Shown: one piece after another, positions 26,771 through 36,128 of the stretch | How positions within the stretch are numbered: position 1 is the stretch's first letter | Layout of the letters: every line of letters starts with the position of its first letter | NCBI GenBank assembly: GCA_029250665.1 | Contig: JAQXEV010000006.1 | Span: 1-44,755 of the forward strand | DNA length: 44,755 bases | Origin: Candidatus Thalassarchaeaceae archaeon | Lineage (GTDB): Archaea > Thermoplasmatota > Poseidoniia > Poseidoniales > Thalassarchaeaceae | Direction of reading: 5' to 3' | Translations under genes and position numbers: made by a program | Notes under the pieces: generated by a model | The model's database searches: none | Told to the model about the DNA's origin: nothing | Seen by the model: only the letters and a program-made list of their open reading frames with translations

Positions 26771-29431
26771 TCAGCGATTACGAAGACGCTCACCGGAGCG
26801 AAATGTCCGCCAGATTTCGCGGACTTGGGTTTCTGTAATTCCTTCGACTTGACGTAGTTCATCTTCGTCTGCCCAGACTAGACCTGCGATGGTTCCGAAT
26901 CGGTTGAGTAGACGGGTTGCGAGGTCTTCGTCGACGCTGGGAATAGCGACGAGCAGGGTGATTGCGCCTGTGCGCTCGTCGTCTTCACTGCCGCGGAGTT
27001 GGCGGGCAGCGGCAGCGGCTTGGGTTACGGGATCAGTCCAGAATTCTGGTTTGACCGCCTCTAACCTATCTCGCGCGTGAGGAGTAAGTCCGTCAAGCAT
27101 CGATTCTTCGCGGCGCGATGCGACCGTGAGGAATCTGGCTGTTTCTGCCCCATCTTTCGTAGTGACCACAGGGATTCCGAAGTCGAGTGCGAGAGTAGTG
27201 AGTGCTCCCATCAGTGCGTGGGGGTGGACTCTGGGGGAGCGGAACAGTCCTTCTCCCTCGATTAGTAGCAGACTTCTGGGGGCTGCTCCGACTAGTCTGC
27301 TCGCTTGTTCGAGGAGCCTGCCGTCGACGAGTGAGTCGACGAAGTCTCTGACAGTTTTCCGCTCAACTAGGATTCGCTCGCCGATACGAAAGTCACCCGT
27401 CTCGAGACGGTCGATTCGGACCTCAGTCCCTAATGCCTTCAATCGTGCCACTACGGCGCTGTTGAGTTCTCTATCATCGGCTGTAACCGTTGCTCCGGGG
27501 ACATCGGGTAGGCTATCTTCAAGGTCGATTAAATCTTGTGCGGCTGAGACTGGGTGTTTTGTCTCTTCAGGAGGCTTTGGATAGCTCTTACTTGGTGGGT
27601 TGGAAGGGCTTGATTCTTTTTCGCGTATGTGGGGTGTTTGTCCTCCCGCTGTTTTCTGCTTCTTTAGGACAACATCCTCACGCTGTGCTGGGAAATTTTC
27701 GAGACCGGTTTGCCCCCTCGGTCTGAATGTGGATGGGGGGATTATTCGAGGCTCTGCTGCAGTCTCTGTGGTCTCAGGCTGCTGCTGCTCACTGAGTTCC
27801 GGGCGATGTGCCTCTCGTATGCTTCGGACAAACTCAGCAGCAGGAGTTATTTCGTCTTCGATTATTACTCGGAACTGAGCCAAATTTGAGAGATCAAGAT
27901 GGCCACTACGAGCCAATTTTCTTCGAACTCTGCCGACTGCTCGGTACATGTTTTCTTCACGTCGAAGGGCGGCTGCACGCGCTCCTTCATCACGAGTATC
28001 TTCGGCTATCAAGACGACAACATCTCCATCGCGATGACGGCCGGTTCGACCCCGGCGCTGGATATTACGAATTTCGCTAGGTACCGGCTCGTAGAATATC
28101 ACGAGATCGGCACTAGGAATGTCAAGTCCTTCCTCGCCGACGCTCGTAGCAATCAGTATGTTTCCTTCGCCCGAGCGGAACGATTCGATGCGACTGACCT
28201 GCTGCTTTGGTGTCAGGCCTTTCCCACTTCCTCGCTTGCTTTGGCCGATGAATTGGATTGGCTTGGCACCTTCGAGGTTCTCCAATGCTGTATCTAGGGC
28301 TGTCACTGAATCTCTGAAGGTCGCGAAGACGATGATTCGGGATTCGGGGTCGCGGCGCAGCCTTTCTCTTACTAGTCGCCGGACTGCGCCGACCTTACTG
28401 TGAATCTCGCCGATTTCAGCGAGGCTCGCTCGTAGGTCTCTGACTCGCGGGTCACGGAGAAGATTGCGCGTGTTCTTCTTCTCTGAGTCCGCACCGCTCT
28501 CCTTTCGGTCGAGGAATTCTCGAGCGGCAGCGGTACCTTGGCAGAGAAGGTGGTTGATCAAGTGGTGAAGGGACATCGCCAATCCGATTCTGCTCATCGA
28601 TCCGTAGGCGTCCGACTCCCCTCTGCGAATCGCGACATTCGCTCTCTCCATCGCATTGGCAAGTCCAGAATGAGAGGCAGGCCCTGGCAGGACATATCTG
28701 CCGAGCCGACGCTCTCGGTCGACGATACTCTCCTGCCAACGAACGAAAGGCTCCGCAAGTTCTCGAATTTCGTTCGGAACTTTGACTCGTAATTCCTCAA
28801 TATCGAGATTTGCGAGGTGTTCTGTGAGCATCTCATCGCTTGAACTACGCATGTGGATTCGCTCTACTGCAAGCCTCTGACAAATTTCTTCGACTTTCTC
28901 AGTCTTCGATCCCGGGCTCGCAGTCATCCCAAGAATCAGTGGATCAGCAGCGATCCCGAGATAGAGATCGGCAACTTGTGCTTCGCCACGTTGCCCTGTC
29001 GCGTGATGCGCCTCGTCAATTACCAATACACAACAGTCGTTCAGATCCAACACACCCCTAGTCACATCGTTACGAACCACTTGAGGTGTTGAGACGATGA
29101 GGCGACTCTTCTGCCACATTCCGTCTCGCTTCGATGCAGGTATCGCTCCGCTCATTGCGATAGGTTCGATTGTTTCGTCCTTGAACACAGCTTGCAAATC
29201 ATCGAGATGTTGCTTCACAAGAGCTACTGTCGGCGCGATCATCAGCGCCCAGCCATCAGAGCGCTGTAGCATTTCGGCCATAACCATCCAAGCAACGGCG
29301 GTCTTTCCTGCCGCTGTCGGGAGCACAAGAAGGGTCGAACCAGACAGCGCTACATCGACTGCCTCTAGTTGATACGCTCGGGCTTCAATGACCTCGTCAC
29401 GAAGCCCATCATGCTGTAGCCTCGCGCTCAT
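26771..29431 (-). CDS. hef: Hef-type SF2 helicase / XPF-ERCC4 nuclease
   Basis: 886 aa; Walker A 'LPTAAGKTAVAW', 'DEAHHATG', C-terminal nuclease 'GDFRIGERILVERKTVRDFVDSLVDGRLLEQ', HhH region. Confidence 0.93.
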   Translation of the reverse strand: MSARLQHDGLRDEVIEARAYQLEAVDVALSGSTLLVLPTAAGKTAVAWMVMAEMLQRSDGWALMIAPTVALVKQHLDDLQAVFKDETIEPIAMSGAIPASKRDGMWQKSRLIVSTPQVVRNDVTRGVLDLNDCCVLVIDEAHHATGQRGEAQVADLYLGIAADPLILGMTASPGSKTEKVEEICQRLAVERIHMRSSSDEMLTEHLANLDIEELRVKVPNEIRELAEPFVRWQESIVDRERRLGRYVLPGPASHSGLANAMERANVAIRRGESDAYGSMSRIGLAMSLHHLINHLLCQGTAAAREFLDRKESGADSEKKNTRNLLRDPRVRDLRASLAEIGEIHSKVGAVRRLVRERLRRDPESRIIVFATFRDSVTALDTALENLEGAKPIQFIGQSKRGSGKGLTPKQQVSRIESFRSGEGNILIATSVGEEGLDIPSADLVIFYEPVPSEIRNIQRRGRTGRHRDGDVVVLIAEDTRDEGARAAALRREENMYRAVGRVRRKLARSGHLDLSNLAQFRVIIEDEITPAAEFVRSIREAHRPELSEQQQPETTETAAEPRIIPPSTFRPRGQTGLENFPAQREDVVLKKQKTAGGQTPHIREKESSPSNPPSKSYPKPPEETKHPVSAAQDLIDLEDSLPDVPGATVTADDRELNSAVVARLKALGTEVRIDRLETGDFRIGERILVERKTVRDFVDSLVDGRLLEQASRLVGAAPRSLLLIEGEGLFRSPRVHPHALMGALTTLALDFGIPVVTTKDGAETARFLTVASRREESMLDGLTPHARDRLEAVKPEFWTDPVTQAAAAARQLRGSEDDERTGAITLLVAIPSVDEDLATRLLNRFGTIAGLVWADEDELRQVEGITETQVREIWRTFRSGERLRNR

Positions 29432-29527
29432 GGGCCAATCGATTCGAAGTCAGGGTTCTAAATCGTTGCACTGACCCCATGGTTCACTTACACCCCTTGG
29501 GGGTGCAAACGGGCCCTGCCCGATTCG

Positions 29528-29535
29528 TTCATATA
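29528..29535 (+). promoter_or_regulatory. TATA-box-like element TTCATATA
   Basis: About 25 nt upstream of the structured segment starting at 29554; the same octamer occurs at 44361. Confidence 0.45.
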
Positions 29536-29553
29536 GGGCACGGAAGTCGCAAG

Positions 29554-29692
29554 GCCGCTCACTACGTGAGGTACCAGACACCACAGGGCTCTGCTCAAGT
29601 ATCCCGGACTGCCGATCTCCAATCGGAAATCGGCTTTCGGTGTCACGGTTCCTCCCTAACGTGGTGGCCCGGTTCGAATCCGCTTCGGCGGC
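29554..29692 (+). ncRNA. Candidate structured RNA / leader upstream of rpl3
   Basis: Nested helices: GCCGC/GCGGC; CACTACGT/ACGTGGTG; GAGG/CCTC; ACC/GGT; GACACC/GGTGTC; apical GCCGAT/ATCGGC; T-loop-like CGG-TTCGAAT-CCG. Confidence 0.5.
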
Positions 29693-29724
29693 AAACTTTC
29701 CGGTAAATACTGGAGGACATACAA

Positions 29725-30801
29725 ATGGCTGACCGACATAACCCCAAGAGGGGTAGCATGGGCTTTAGCCCTCGAAAGAGGGCGATTCGACCTTATGGAA
29801 GGATTACTTCCTGGCCCGAGACGGAATCAAGTGAGATTCGTATTCAGGGATTCGCTGGTTGGAAGGCTGGCATGACTCACGTTCTAATGCGGGACACCAA
29901 CCCTACCTCCACCTCCGCCGGTCAAGAGGTACGCAAGGCAGTCACCGTCGTAGAGGTTCCTCCAATGAAGGTCTTAGCCGTCCGCGGCTACCACATGACT
30001 CCCTATGGAATGCAGACTGCTGGTGAGGTTTGGGCTGACTCTACTGCTAGCCCAGATGGTCTTCACCCGCGCTTCGCTAACCAGACTCGTGGCGAGCGAG
30101 ATGCAGAGGAAGGACGCAAGCCAGCGAAGCGCGCTGGACGTCTTCCAAACCGTGATGGCGAGACCAATGATGATTCCTTTGAAGCCCTCTCTAACTCGAA
30201 CCTTTGTGAGGTTCGCCTCATTGTCGCTACCCAACCTTCGATGGTAAAGAGCGTTCCATCCAAGACACCCGAAATCATGGAGGTCGGTCTTGTTGGCGGA
30301 GGTAACGATGCCAAGCTTGAGTGGGCAAAAGAGCGACTCGGTGGCGAGGTTACCGTTGCAGATGTATATGCCTCTGGTCAGGAGATTGACGTAGTCGGTA
30401 TCACCAAGGGTAAAGGATTCCAAGGTGTAATCAAGCGATTCGGCGTCAAGCTTCTGAGCCACAAGAACTCGAAGAGGCGCCGACAGATCGGTAACATGGG
30501 TGACTTCGGAACAGGTTACGTCCGCAAGACAATCCGCCAAGCCGGTCAGATGGGATACCATCAGCGAACCGAGCTCAACAAGCGTGTTCTTCGTATCTCC
30601 AACCCCGATGAGTCTGATGTGACTCCAGCCGGTGGCTTCCTCCATTACGGAGAGGTCACCAATCCATACATGATTATCCAAGGCAGTCTGCCAGGTCCTG
30701 CGAAGCGCCTCTTGCGCTTCCGTGACCCGGTTCGCCCGAAGTCGAAACTGCACGAGGTCGATTTGACCTATGTCAGTACCTCGAGCAAGCAGGGAGTGTG
30801 A
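29725..30801 (+). CDS. rpl3: Ribosomal protein L3 (uL3)
   Basis: 'GFAGWKAGMTHVLM', 'TKGKGFQGVIKRFGVKL', first gene of the archaeal cluster. Confidence 0.97.
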   Translation: MADRHNPKRGSMGFSPRKRAIRPYGRITSWPETESSEIRIQGFAGWKAGMTHVLMRDTNPTSTSAGQEVRKAVTVVEVPPMKVLAVRGYHMTPYGMQTAGEVWADSTASPDGLHPRFANQTRGERDAEEGRKPAKRAGRLPNRDGETNDDSFEALSNSNLCEVRLIVATQPSMVKSVPSKTPEIMEVGLVGGGNDAKLEWAKERLGGEVTVADVYASGQEIDVVGITKGKGFQGVIKRFGVKLLSHKNSKRRRQIGNMGDFGTGYVRKTIRQAGQMGYHQRTELNKRVLRISNPDESDVTPAGGFLHYGEVTNPYMIIQGSLPGPAKRLLRFRDPVRPKSKLHEVDLTYVSTSSKQGV

Positions 30802-30805
30802 TTAG

Positions 30806-31684
30806 ATGAAGACAAAGTCGTACAATCTGGTTAACACCGTCGAGCAAGAAGAGATGGACGCAGGTCTGCTCGCCGAGATCTACGAGGTCGAGGCGAAGGA
30901 TGGCAAGTCTTTCACCCTTCCAGATGTTTTCGAATCCGAAATCCGAGAGGATCTGATTCGTCGAGCCGTGCTCGCGAGTCGAGCTAACCGTCGTCAGGCC
31001 TACGGCCACCGCGAGCACGATGGAAAGCGCAAGCCACAACCTGGAATGAAGCACTCCGTCGAATGGTGGGGCAAGGGTCGAGGTGTCTCGCGTATCATGC
31101 GTAAGGCTGGACAGCGCACAGGTGCTCAGAACCCACACACACGCGGCGGACGCCGCGCTCATGGACCGATGGTCGCTAAGGACTGGTCACAGAAGATCAA
31201 CAGCAAGGAAAACGGCGTCGCTCGTAATTCCGCTATCGCTGCAACCGCTGACGCCGATATGGTCGCGGCCCGCGGCCACCGATTCGGTGATGGCGTCCGC
31301 TTCCCAATCGTCATCGATGGATATGTCGAGAGCCGAGATGGTGGCGACGAGAAGTATGATGTCGAGAATCTACCTCTACAGTATTCGACCCGCAAGTTCG
31401 TCGCTATGATGGACGGGCTCGGACTCGGTGATGACCTCGAGCGCGCTCGTACTGGCCGTGGCATCCGTGCCGGCAAGGGTACTATGCGTGGCCGCAAGTA
31501 TCGCACTCCGAAGAGCATCCTTCTAGTGGTCGCTCAGACCGATGGTCTCGCGAAGGCTGCTCGTAACATACCTGGCGTCGACGTTGTCGCCGCCAAGGAC
31601 CTCTCTGCAGAAGATCTCGCACCCGGCGGAGACGCTGGAAGACTCACCGTCTGGACTAAGGCGGCGATAGGAGCGCTGGAGTGA
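30806..31684 (+). CDS. rpl4: Ribosomal protein L4 (uL4)
   Basis: Position and motif 'RRQAYGHREHDGKRKPQPGMKHSVEWWGKGRGVSRI'. Confidence 0.96.
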   Translation: MKTKSYNLVNTVEQEEMDAGLLAEIYEVEAKDGKSFTLPDVFESEIREDLIRRAVLASRANRRQAYGHREHDGKRKPQPGMKHSVEWWGKGRGVSRIMRKAGQRTGAQNPHTRGGRRAHGPMVAKDWSQKINSKENGVARNSAIAATADADMVAARGHRFGDGVRFPIVIDGYVESRDGGDEKYDVENLPLQYSTRKFVAMMDGLGLGDDLERARTGRGIRAGKGTMRGRKYRTPKSILLVVAQTDGLAKAARNIPGVDVVAAKDLSAEDLAPGGDAGRLTVWTKAAIGALE

Positions 31685-31689
31685 TTCCC

Positions 31690-31980
31690 ATGACTGACCC
31701 ATACAGTATCATTCAGATGCCTTGGATCACTGAGAAGACTCTCGAGGCTCGCCGTGTCTCAAACGAAGACGGTAGTTACCGTGAGAACAACAACAGGATC
31801 GAGTTCATCGTTCGCCGCGAGGCAACAAAGGCTCAGATTAAGGCGGCTGTCGAGGAACTCCTCGACGTTCAGGTCGCCAAAGTCAACACGAAGATCACAA
31901 TCACCGGTAAGCACGCCTCAGTGCGGCTTGCCGACGGCTACGATGCGGAGGATGCAGCGCTCAAGCTCGGAGCGTTCTGA
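31690..31980 (+). CDS. rpl23: Ribosomal protein L23 (uL23)
   Basis: 'PWITEKTLEARR...KAQIKAAVEELLDVQVAKVNT'. Confidence 0.96.
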   Translation: MTDPYSIIQMPWITEKTLEARRVSNEDGSYRENNNRIEFIVRREATKAQIKAAVEELLDVQVAKVNTKITITGKHASVRLADGYDAEDAALKLGAF

Positions 31981-31992
31981 TGAGGTGATATC

Positions 31993-32709
31993 ATGGGTAA
32001 GCGAACACGTTCACAACGCCGCGGATCGAGTCCAAAGAACAGGGTCTCGAGCCACCGGTTCCCAGCAGCTAACCGCCTTCCGCGTGTTAGCGAGAAGATG
32101 GGCGAGGTCACCGACCTCGTGCATAGTGCGGCTCACACCGCTCCTCTCGCGCGCGTGAAATTTGAAGACGGCACAACCGCTCACATTGCCGCACCCGAGG
32201 GAATCTCCGTCGGTCAAGAATTGGCCTTTGGTGACAATGTCAGCCTACGGCCGGGCAATGTTACGAAGCTCTCGGAGATTCCTGAAGGAACTCCAATCTG
32301 TAATGTAGAGTCACGCCCAGGAGATGGCGGAAAGTTTGCTCGCTCCGGCGGCAACTCCGCGACTCTTGAGACCCGCATGGGTGAGAAGGTCCGCGTCCGT
32401 CTACCAAGTGGGTCACTGAAGGATCTACCAGCAACTTGCCGAGCCACCATCGGTGTGCTCGGCGGCCACGGCCGCACCGAGAAGCCTCTGATGAAGGCCG
32501 GTGCAGCACACTACCGCGCTAAGGCGCGAGGAAAGCTCTACCCAACCGTCAGCGGTGTCGCGATGAACCCTGTCGATCACCCCCACGGTGGTGGAAACCA
32601 CCAGGCGGTCCACGGACCGAACTCTGTGAGTCGCAATGCGCCTCCGGGCCAGAAGGTTGGACACATCGCTCCGCGCCGAACTGGGCGCGGAAGGACGAGG
32701 GAGCAGTGA
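31993..32709 (+). CDS. rpl2: Ribosomal protein L2 (uL2)
   Basis: 'GVAMNPVDHPHGGGNHQ'. Confidence 0.97.
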   Translation: MGKRTRSQRRGSSPKNRVSSHRFPAANRLPRVSEKMGEVTDLVHSAAHTAPLARVKFEDGTTAHIAAPEGISVGQELAFGDNVSLRPGNVTKLSEIPEGTPICNVESRPGDGGKFARSGGNSATLETRMGEKVRVRLPSGSLKDLPATCRATIGVLGGHGRTEKPLMKAGAAHYRAKARGKLYPTVSGVAMNPVDHPHGGGNHQAVHGPNSVSRNAPPGQKVGHIAPRRTGRGRTREQ

Positions 32710-32719
32710 GGTGTGAGTT

Positions 32720-33220
32720 ATGGCACGTAAATCAAAGAAAATGTTCCGCTCTCCAAAGCTCGCTCGCCGTCAGGCTCGCAAGCGTCGCTCAACAATCGCT
32801 GAGCGCCGCAAGAAGCAGTTCCTTTGGCGCGGTATGACGATGGAGGAGCTAATTGCTCTTCCACTCTATCCTCCAGAGGACGAACCCGATGCTCCATGCA
32901 TCGCTACTCTCATGCCTTCGCGCGCGAAGAGATCTCTGTCCCGCGGATTGTCTGAGGAATCTGAGAAGTTCCTTGAGAAGGTTCGCGAGCACGGCGGCTC
33001 AAAGATGGTCAAGACCCATTGCCGCAGTATGTACATTCTACCAGAAATGGTTGGCACTACAATTGGAGTCCACAACGGCCGTGACTTCGTCAAGGTCGAA
33101 GTGATTCCAGAGATGATTGGACACGCATTAGGAGAATTTGCTCCAACTCGCCGCTCAGTTACGCACACCGGACCTGGTGTGGGTGCTACCCGGTCGAGTA
33201 AGCACGTGGCATTGAAGTGA
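32720..33220 (+). CDS. rps19: Ribosomal protein S19 (uS19)
   Basis: '[31 protein letters not shown]...LGEFAPTRR'. Confidence 0.96.
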   Translation: MARKSKKMFRSPKLARRQARKRRSTIAERRKKQFLWRGMTMEELIALPLYPPEDEPDAPCIATLMPSRAKRSLSRGLSEESEKFLEKVREHGGSKMVKTHCRSMYILPEMVGTTIGVHNGRDFVKVEVIPEMIGHALGEFAPTRRSVTHTGPGVGATRSSKHVALK

Positions 33221-33229
33221 GGTGAGAAG

Positions 33230-33754
33230 ATGAGTAGAAATTCAGGAAAACCACAATCCGGATACACCCAGTTACTTGAGGGTTCGAACCTTGCTACAGC
33301 TCGCTCGGTAAATGTGGACATGCACCACAAGCACTGCTACCAAATCGCCAAGTTCATTCGTGGAATGAACGCAATGGACGCAATCGAGTACCTCGAGAAG
33401 GTCATGGAAAAGAAGGAAGCAATTCCTTACACTCGCCGCTCCCGAAAGGGCAGGGGTGGAAACACCATGGCTGGTCACCGAAAGGGCAAGATGGGCCCTG
33501 GTCGCTATCCATACAAGGCCTCTATCGAGTTCATCAAGCTGATCAACAGCGCGATGGAAAATGCTCGCCAGCGCTACGATACCATCGACGCTGAGGACAT
33601 GGTTATCACTCACTGCGCCGCACACCGTGGCCAAGTTCACAGCGGTTGGAGGCCACGTGCGCAGGGTCGCGCAACGCCGAAGAACCACTACCAAGTGAAC
33701 CTCGAGATTTTCCTTGAGCACTTTGGCGATGAAGAGGAAGAGGACGAATTCTGA
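33230..33754 (+). CDS. rpl22: Ribosomal protein L22 (uL22)
   Basis: Position and C-terminal 'THCAAHRGQVHSGWRPRAQGRATPKNHYQVNLEI'. Confidence 0.95.
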   Translation: MSRNSGKPQSGYTQLLEGSNLATARSVNVDMHHKHCYQIAKFIRGMNAMDAIEYLEKVMEKKEAIPYTRRSRKGRGGNTMAGHRKGKMGPGRYPYKASIEFIKLINSAMENARQRYDTIDAEDMVITHCAAHRGQVHSGWRPRAQGRATPKNHYQVNLEIFLEHFGDEEEEDEF

Positions 33755-33761
33755 GGTGATT

Positions 33762-34619
33762 ATGATGAACAAGACAAACACCATTCATAATATCATCAAC
33801 CGCAATATCGAGCGCCAGCTCGTGCGCGAGTACCTATTGAAGGAGACTGAGCGCGCTGGATTCGGCGGCCTTGAGTTCAACCGAACTCCTGAGGGGACCA
33901 AGGTCACATTGTCGGCTGAGCAAGTCGGTCGTGTCATCGGTCGCCGTGGGAAAATCATCCACGAATTGCAGCGCCGTCTGCAGAATGACTTCAATCTCGA
34001 GAAGCCTCGTCTCGAAGTCAACGAAATCGAAGAGCCTCGCCTGAACGCTCAGGTCATGGCCAGCCGTCTGGCATCTTCCCTAGAGCGCGGCTGGTTCTTC
34101 CGCCGTGCTGGTCACAGCACCTCGCAGAACATCATGGATGCTGGTGCTCGCGGCTGTCTAATCATTCTCTCAGGGAAGATTTCTGGCGCTCGCCACCGAG
34201 TCCAGAAGTTCCAGAAGGGTCACATCAAGTTCTGTGGTGAGACTGCACTCGAATTCATGGACGGAGGCTTCGCGACCGCAGTCAAGAAGCTCGGTACAAT
34301 CGGTTGCACAGTCCGAATCATGCGACCTGGTGTGCGTCTCCCACACGAAATCGACATCGTTCCTCGTGAAGAGTCCGGACTCGGACCAATCGAGGAAGTC
34401 TCAATGCTAGAGATTCCAGATGATGTCGAAGAGACTCCTGTAGTCGACGAGACCGCAGCAGCTGACACCGAAGAGGTCGTCGACAGCGTGGTCGAGAAGA
34501 TTGCTGAGATAGAAGCAGAGGCTGCGGAGGAAGTATCCGAAGAAGCAGTTGAGGCACCATCGGATTCTGTAGACGAAGCCACCGACGAATCAAGCGAAGA
34601 ATCTGAGGGGGGTGAGTGA
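33762..34619 (+). CDS. rps3: Ribosomal protein S3 (uS3) with acidic C-terminal tail
   Basis: KH motif 'RVIGRRGKIIHELQRRLQ'; ORF open from 33714 but overlap with rpl22 argues for 33762. Confidence 0.95.
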   Translation: MMNKTNTIHNIINRNIERQLVREYLLKETERAGFGGLEFNRTPEGTKVTLSAEQVGRVIGRRGKIIHELQRRLQNDFNLEKPRLEVNEIEEPRLNAQVMASRLASSLERGWFFRRAGHSTSQNIMDAGARGCLIILSGKISGARHRVQKFQKGHIKFCGETALEFMDGGFATAVKKLGTIGCTVRIMRPGVRLPHEIDIVPREESGLGPIEEVSMLEIPDDVEETPVVDETAAADTEEVVDSVVEKIAEIEAEAAEEVSEEAVEAPSDSVDEATDESSEESEGGE

Positions 34620-34621
34620 TT

Positions 34622-34825
34622 ATGGCTCACATCAAGTCAAGAGATCTAGACCAGATGACTCCTGAGCAGCGCGAGCGTCGTCTCTTAGAACTCAAGGAAG
34701 AACTCCTCCAACTCCGCGCTCAACAAGCGCTCGGAGGTTCCTCTTCCAATGCAGGCGCCTACAAGCAAACGCGAAGGAGTATCGCCCGTCTTCTAACCAA
34801 GATGGCCGAGGAGAATAAGGAGTAG
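34622..34825 (+). CDS. rpl29: Ribosomal protein L29 (uL29)
   Basis: 'RLLELKEELLQLRAQQALGG...YKQTRRSIARLLT'. Confidence 0.94.
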   Translation: MAHIKSRDLDQMTPEQRERRLLELKEELLQLRAQQALGGSSSNAGAYKQTRRSIARLLTKMAEENKE

Positions 34826-34831
34826 ACTTGA

Positions 34832-35131
34832 ATGGCTGGCATCTGTAATCTGTGTGGTCTACCGGACGAATTGTGCATTTGCCAAGAAATAGCTAAAGAA
34901 CAACAGAAAGCAATCATTTCAACAGTTAGAAGGAGATATGGAAAAATGGTAACGATGGTAGAGGGAATCGACGATTCCGCAATCGACATCGGCAAGCTTG
35001 CGAAGCTGCTCAAGGGCGCTTGCGCCAGTGGCGGAACCGTCAAGGGACGCACCATTGAACTCCAAGGCGACCACAAGAAGCGTGTCGCCAAGGTCCTACA
35101 ACAGAACGGATACCAAGTGGAGGTGCGCTGA
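34832..35131 (+). CDS. Translation initiation factor aIF1 (SUI1), N-terminal zinc knuckle
   Basis: 'CNLCGLPDELCIC' and 'LAKLLKGACASGGTVKGRTIELQGDHKKRV'. Confidence 0.95.
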   Translation: MAGICNLCGLPDELCICQEIAKEQQKAIISTVRRRYGKMVTMVEGIDDSAIDIGKLAKLLKGACASGGTVKGRTIELQGDHKKRVAKVLQQNGYQVEVR

Positions 35132-35389
35132 ATGAGTATCTACCACGCACCTTGGCTCGCTCGCGACATCAGTGTCGTAGAGAGCCACGATCCGACTTTG
35201 GTCGGAGTCACTGGAATGGTCGTCGAAGAAACTCGCAGGACGCTACGCGTCCGCACAATCTCGGGCGAGGTAACACTGCCCAAGAACGTCATCACATTCA
35301 CCATCGATTCGGGAGAGGTAGTTATCGACGGCTCAGCCGTCACCCAACGGCCCGAGGATCGCATCAACCGAAGATACAGGAGGAACTGA
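35132..35389 (+). CDS. rnp1: Ribonuclease P protein component 1 (Rpp29/Pop4)
   Basis: Position and 'LVGVTGMVVEETRRTLRVRT'. Confidence 0.9.
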   Translation: MSIYHAPWLARDISVVESHDPTLVGVTGMVVEETRRTLRVRTISGEVTLPKNVITFTIDSGEVVIDGSAVTQRPEDRINRRYRRN

Positions 35390-35390
35390 A

Positions 35391-35723
35391 ATGAAAGATA
35401 TCGGAGTAGACGTCCGCTCGCCAGAGGCGGAATGGGATGGAGACGAGAACTGCCCATTCTATGGTAGCCTGAGGCTAAGAGGACAGATTATCGAGGGCAC
35501 AGTATCCTCGGTTGGAATGAGCAATTCAATCATCGTACAGCGCGAGGTAACTCGCTACATGAAGAAGTACGAGCGCTATGAGAAGCGCACTCGCCGCTAT
35601 GCAGCACACCTGCCTTCGTGCATTGGTGAAGTTGCCAGCGGAGACAATGTCCGCATCATGGAATGCCGACCGCTCTCCAAGACGGTCAAGTTCTGCGTCA
35701 TTGAGAAGGGGGCTGACGAATGA
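35391..35723 (+). CDS. rps17: Ribosomal protein S17 (uS17)
   Basis: Position; 'YMKKYERYEKRTRRYAAHLPSC...GDNVRIMECRPLSKTVKF'. Confidence 0.95.
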   Translation: MKDIGVDVRSPEAEWDGDENCPFYGSLRLRGQIIEGTVSSVGMSNSIIVQREVTRYMKKYERYEKRTRRYAAHLPSCIGEVASGDNVRIMECRPLSKTVKFCVIEKGADE

Positions 35724-36118
35724 GGGGAGTCGCTGGTCGTTCGACTGCTGGCCTACCCAGCATGGCAAAGATGGACTGCGTCGACAATACTGGCGCTAAG
35801 GTTGTGCAGCTGATTACCGTCCTCAAGAAGGGCGGTGTAGCTCGCCGATACCCTGCTGGTGGCGTTGGCGACATGATTCGTGTCACAGTTCGCCGCGGGA
35901 CTCCAGAGACCCGCCGTCAGATCTTCAATGCGGTAATCGTGCGCCAGAGGCGCCCGTTCCGTCGTGTCGATGGAACCTGGGTTCAATTCGAGGACAACGC
36001 CTGCGTCATCACCAACGAGCGTGGTGACGTGAAGGGGTCCGACATCAAGGGGCCGGTTAGCCGCGAGGCGGCTGAGCGTTGGCCTCGTATCGCCGCAACG
36101 GCGAAGCAGATAGTGTGA
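35720..36118 (+). CDS. rpl14: Ribosomal protein L14 (uL14)
   Basis: 'DNTGAKVVQLITVLK', 'GDVKGSDIKGPVSREAAERWPRIA'. Confidence 0.96.
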   Translation: MRGVAGRSTAGLPSMAKMDCVDNTGAKVVQLITVLKKGGVARRYPAGGVGDMIRVTVRRGTPETRRQIFNAVIVRQRRPFRRVDGTWVQFEDNACVITNERGDVKGSDIKGPVSREAAERWPRIAATAKQIV

Positions 36119-36128
36119 GGTGTGAAAG

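Noticed and set aside
26771-29431. Hef-like helicase/nuclease as part of a defence system
   Set aside because: Standard euryarchaeal repair/replication-fork protein; neighbours give no defence context.
29554-29692. Calling the region upstream of rpl3 a tRNA because of GGTTCGAATCC
   Set aside because: T-stem is only 3 bp, no recognisable D-arm or anticodon arm, no CCA, and the acceptor pairing is only 5 bp; kept as an undefined structured RNA.
29554-29692. SRP RNA, 5S rRNA or RNase P RNA for the same region
   Set aside because: Lacks the SRP helix 8 motif, 5S loop C/helix arrangement and RNase P CR-I/CR-V sequences that I know; length about 139 nt also does not fit.
29479-29706. 75-aa ORF upstream of rpl3
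   Set aside because: Overlaps the RNA-like element, composition not protein-like, no recognisable motif.
33714-33761. Upstream extension of rps3 start
   Set aside because: Would overlap the rpl22 coding end; SD GAGGTGAT immediately precedes 33762.
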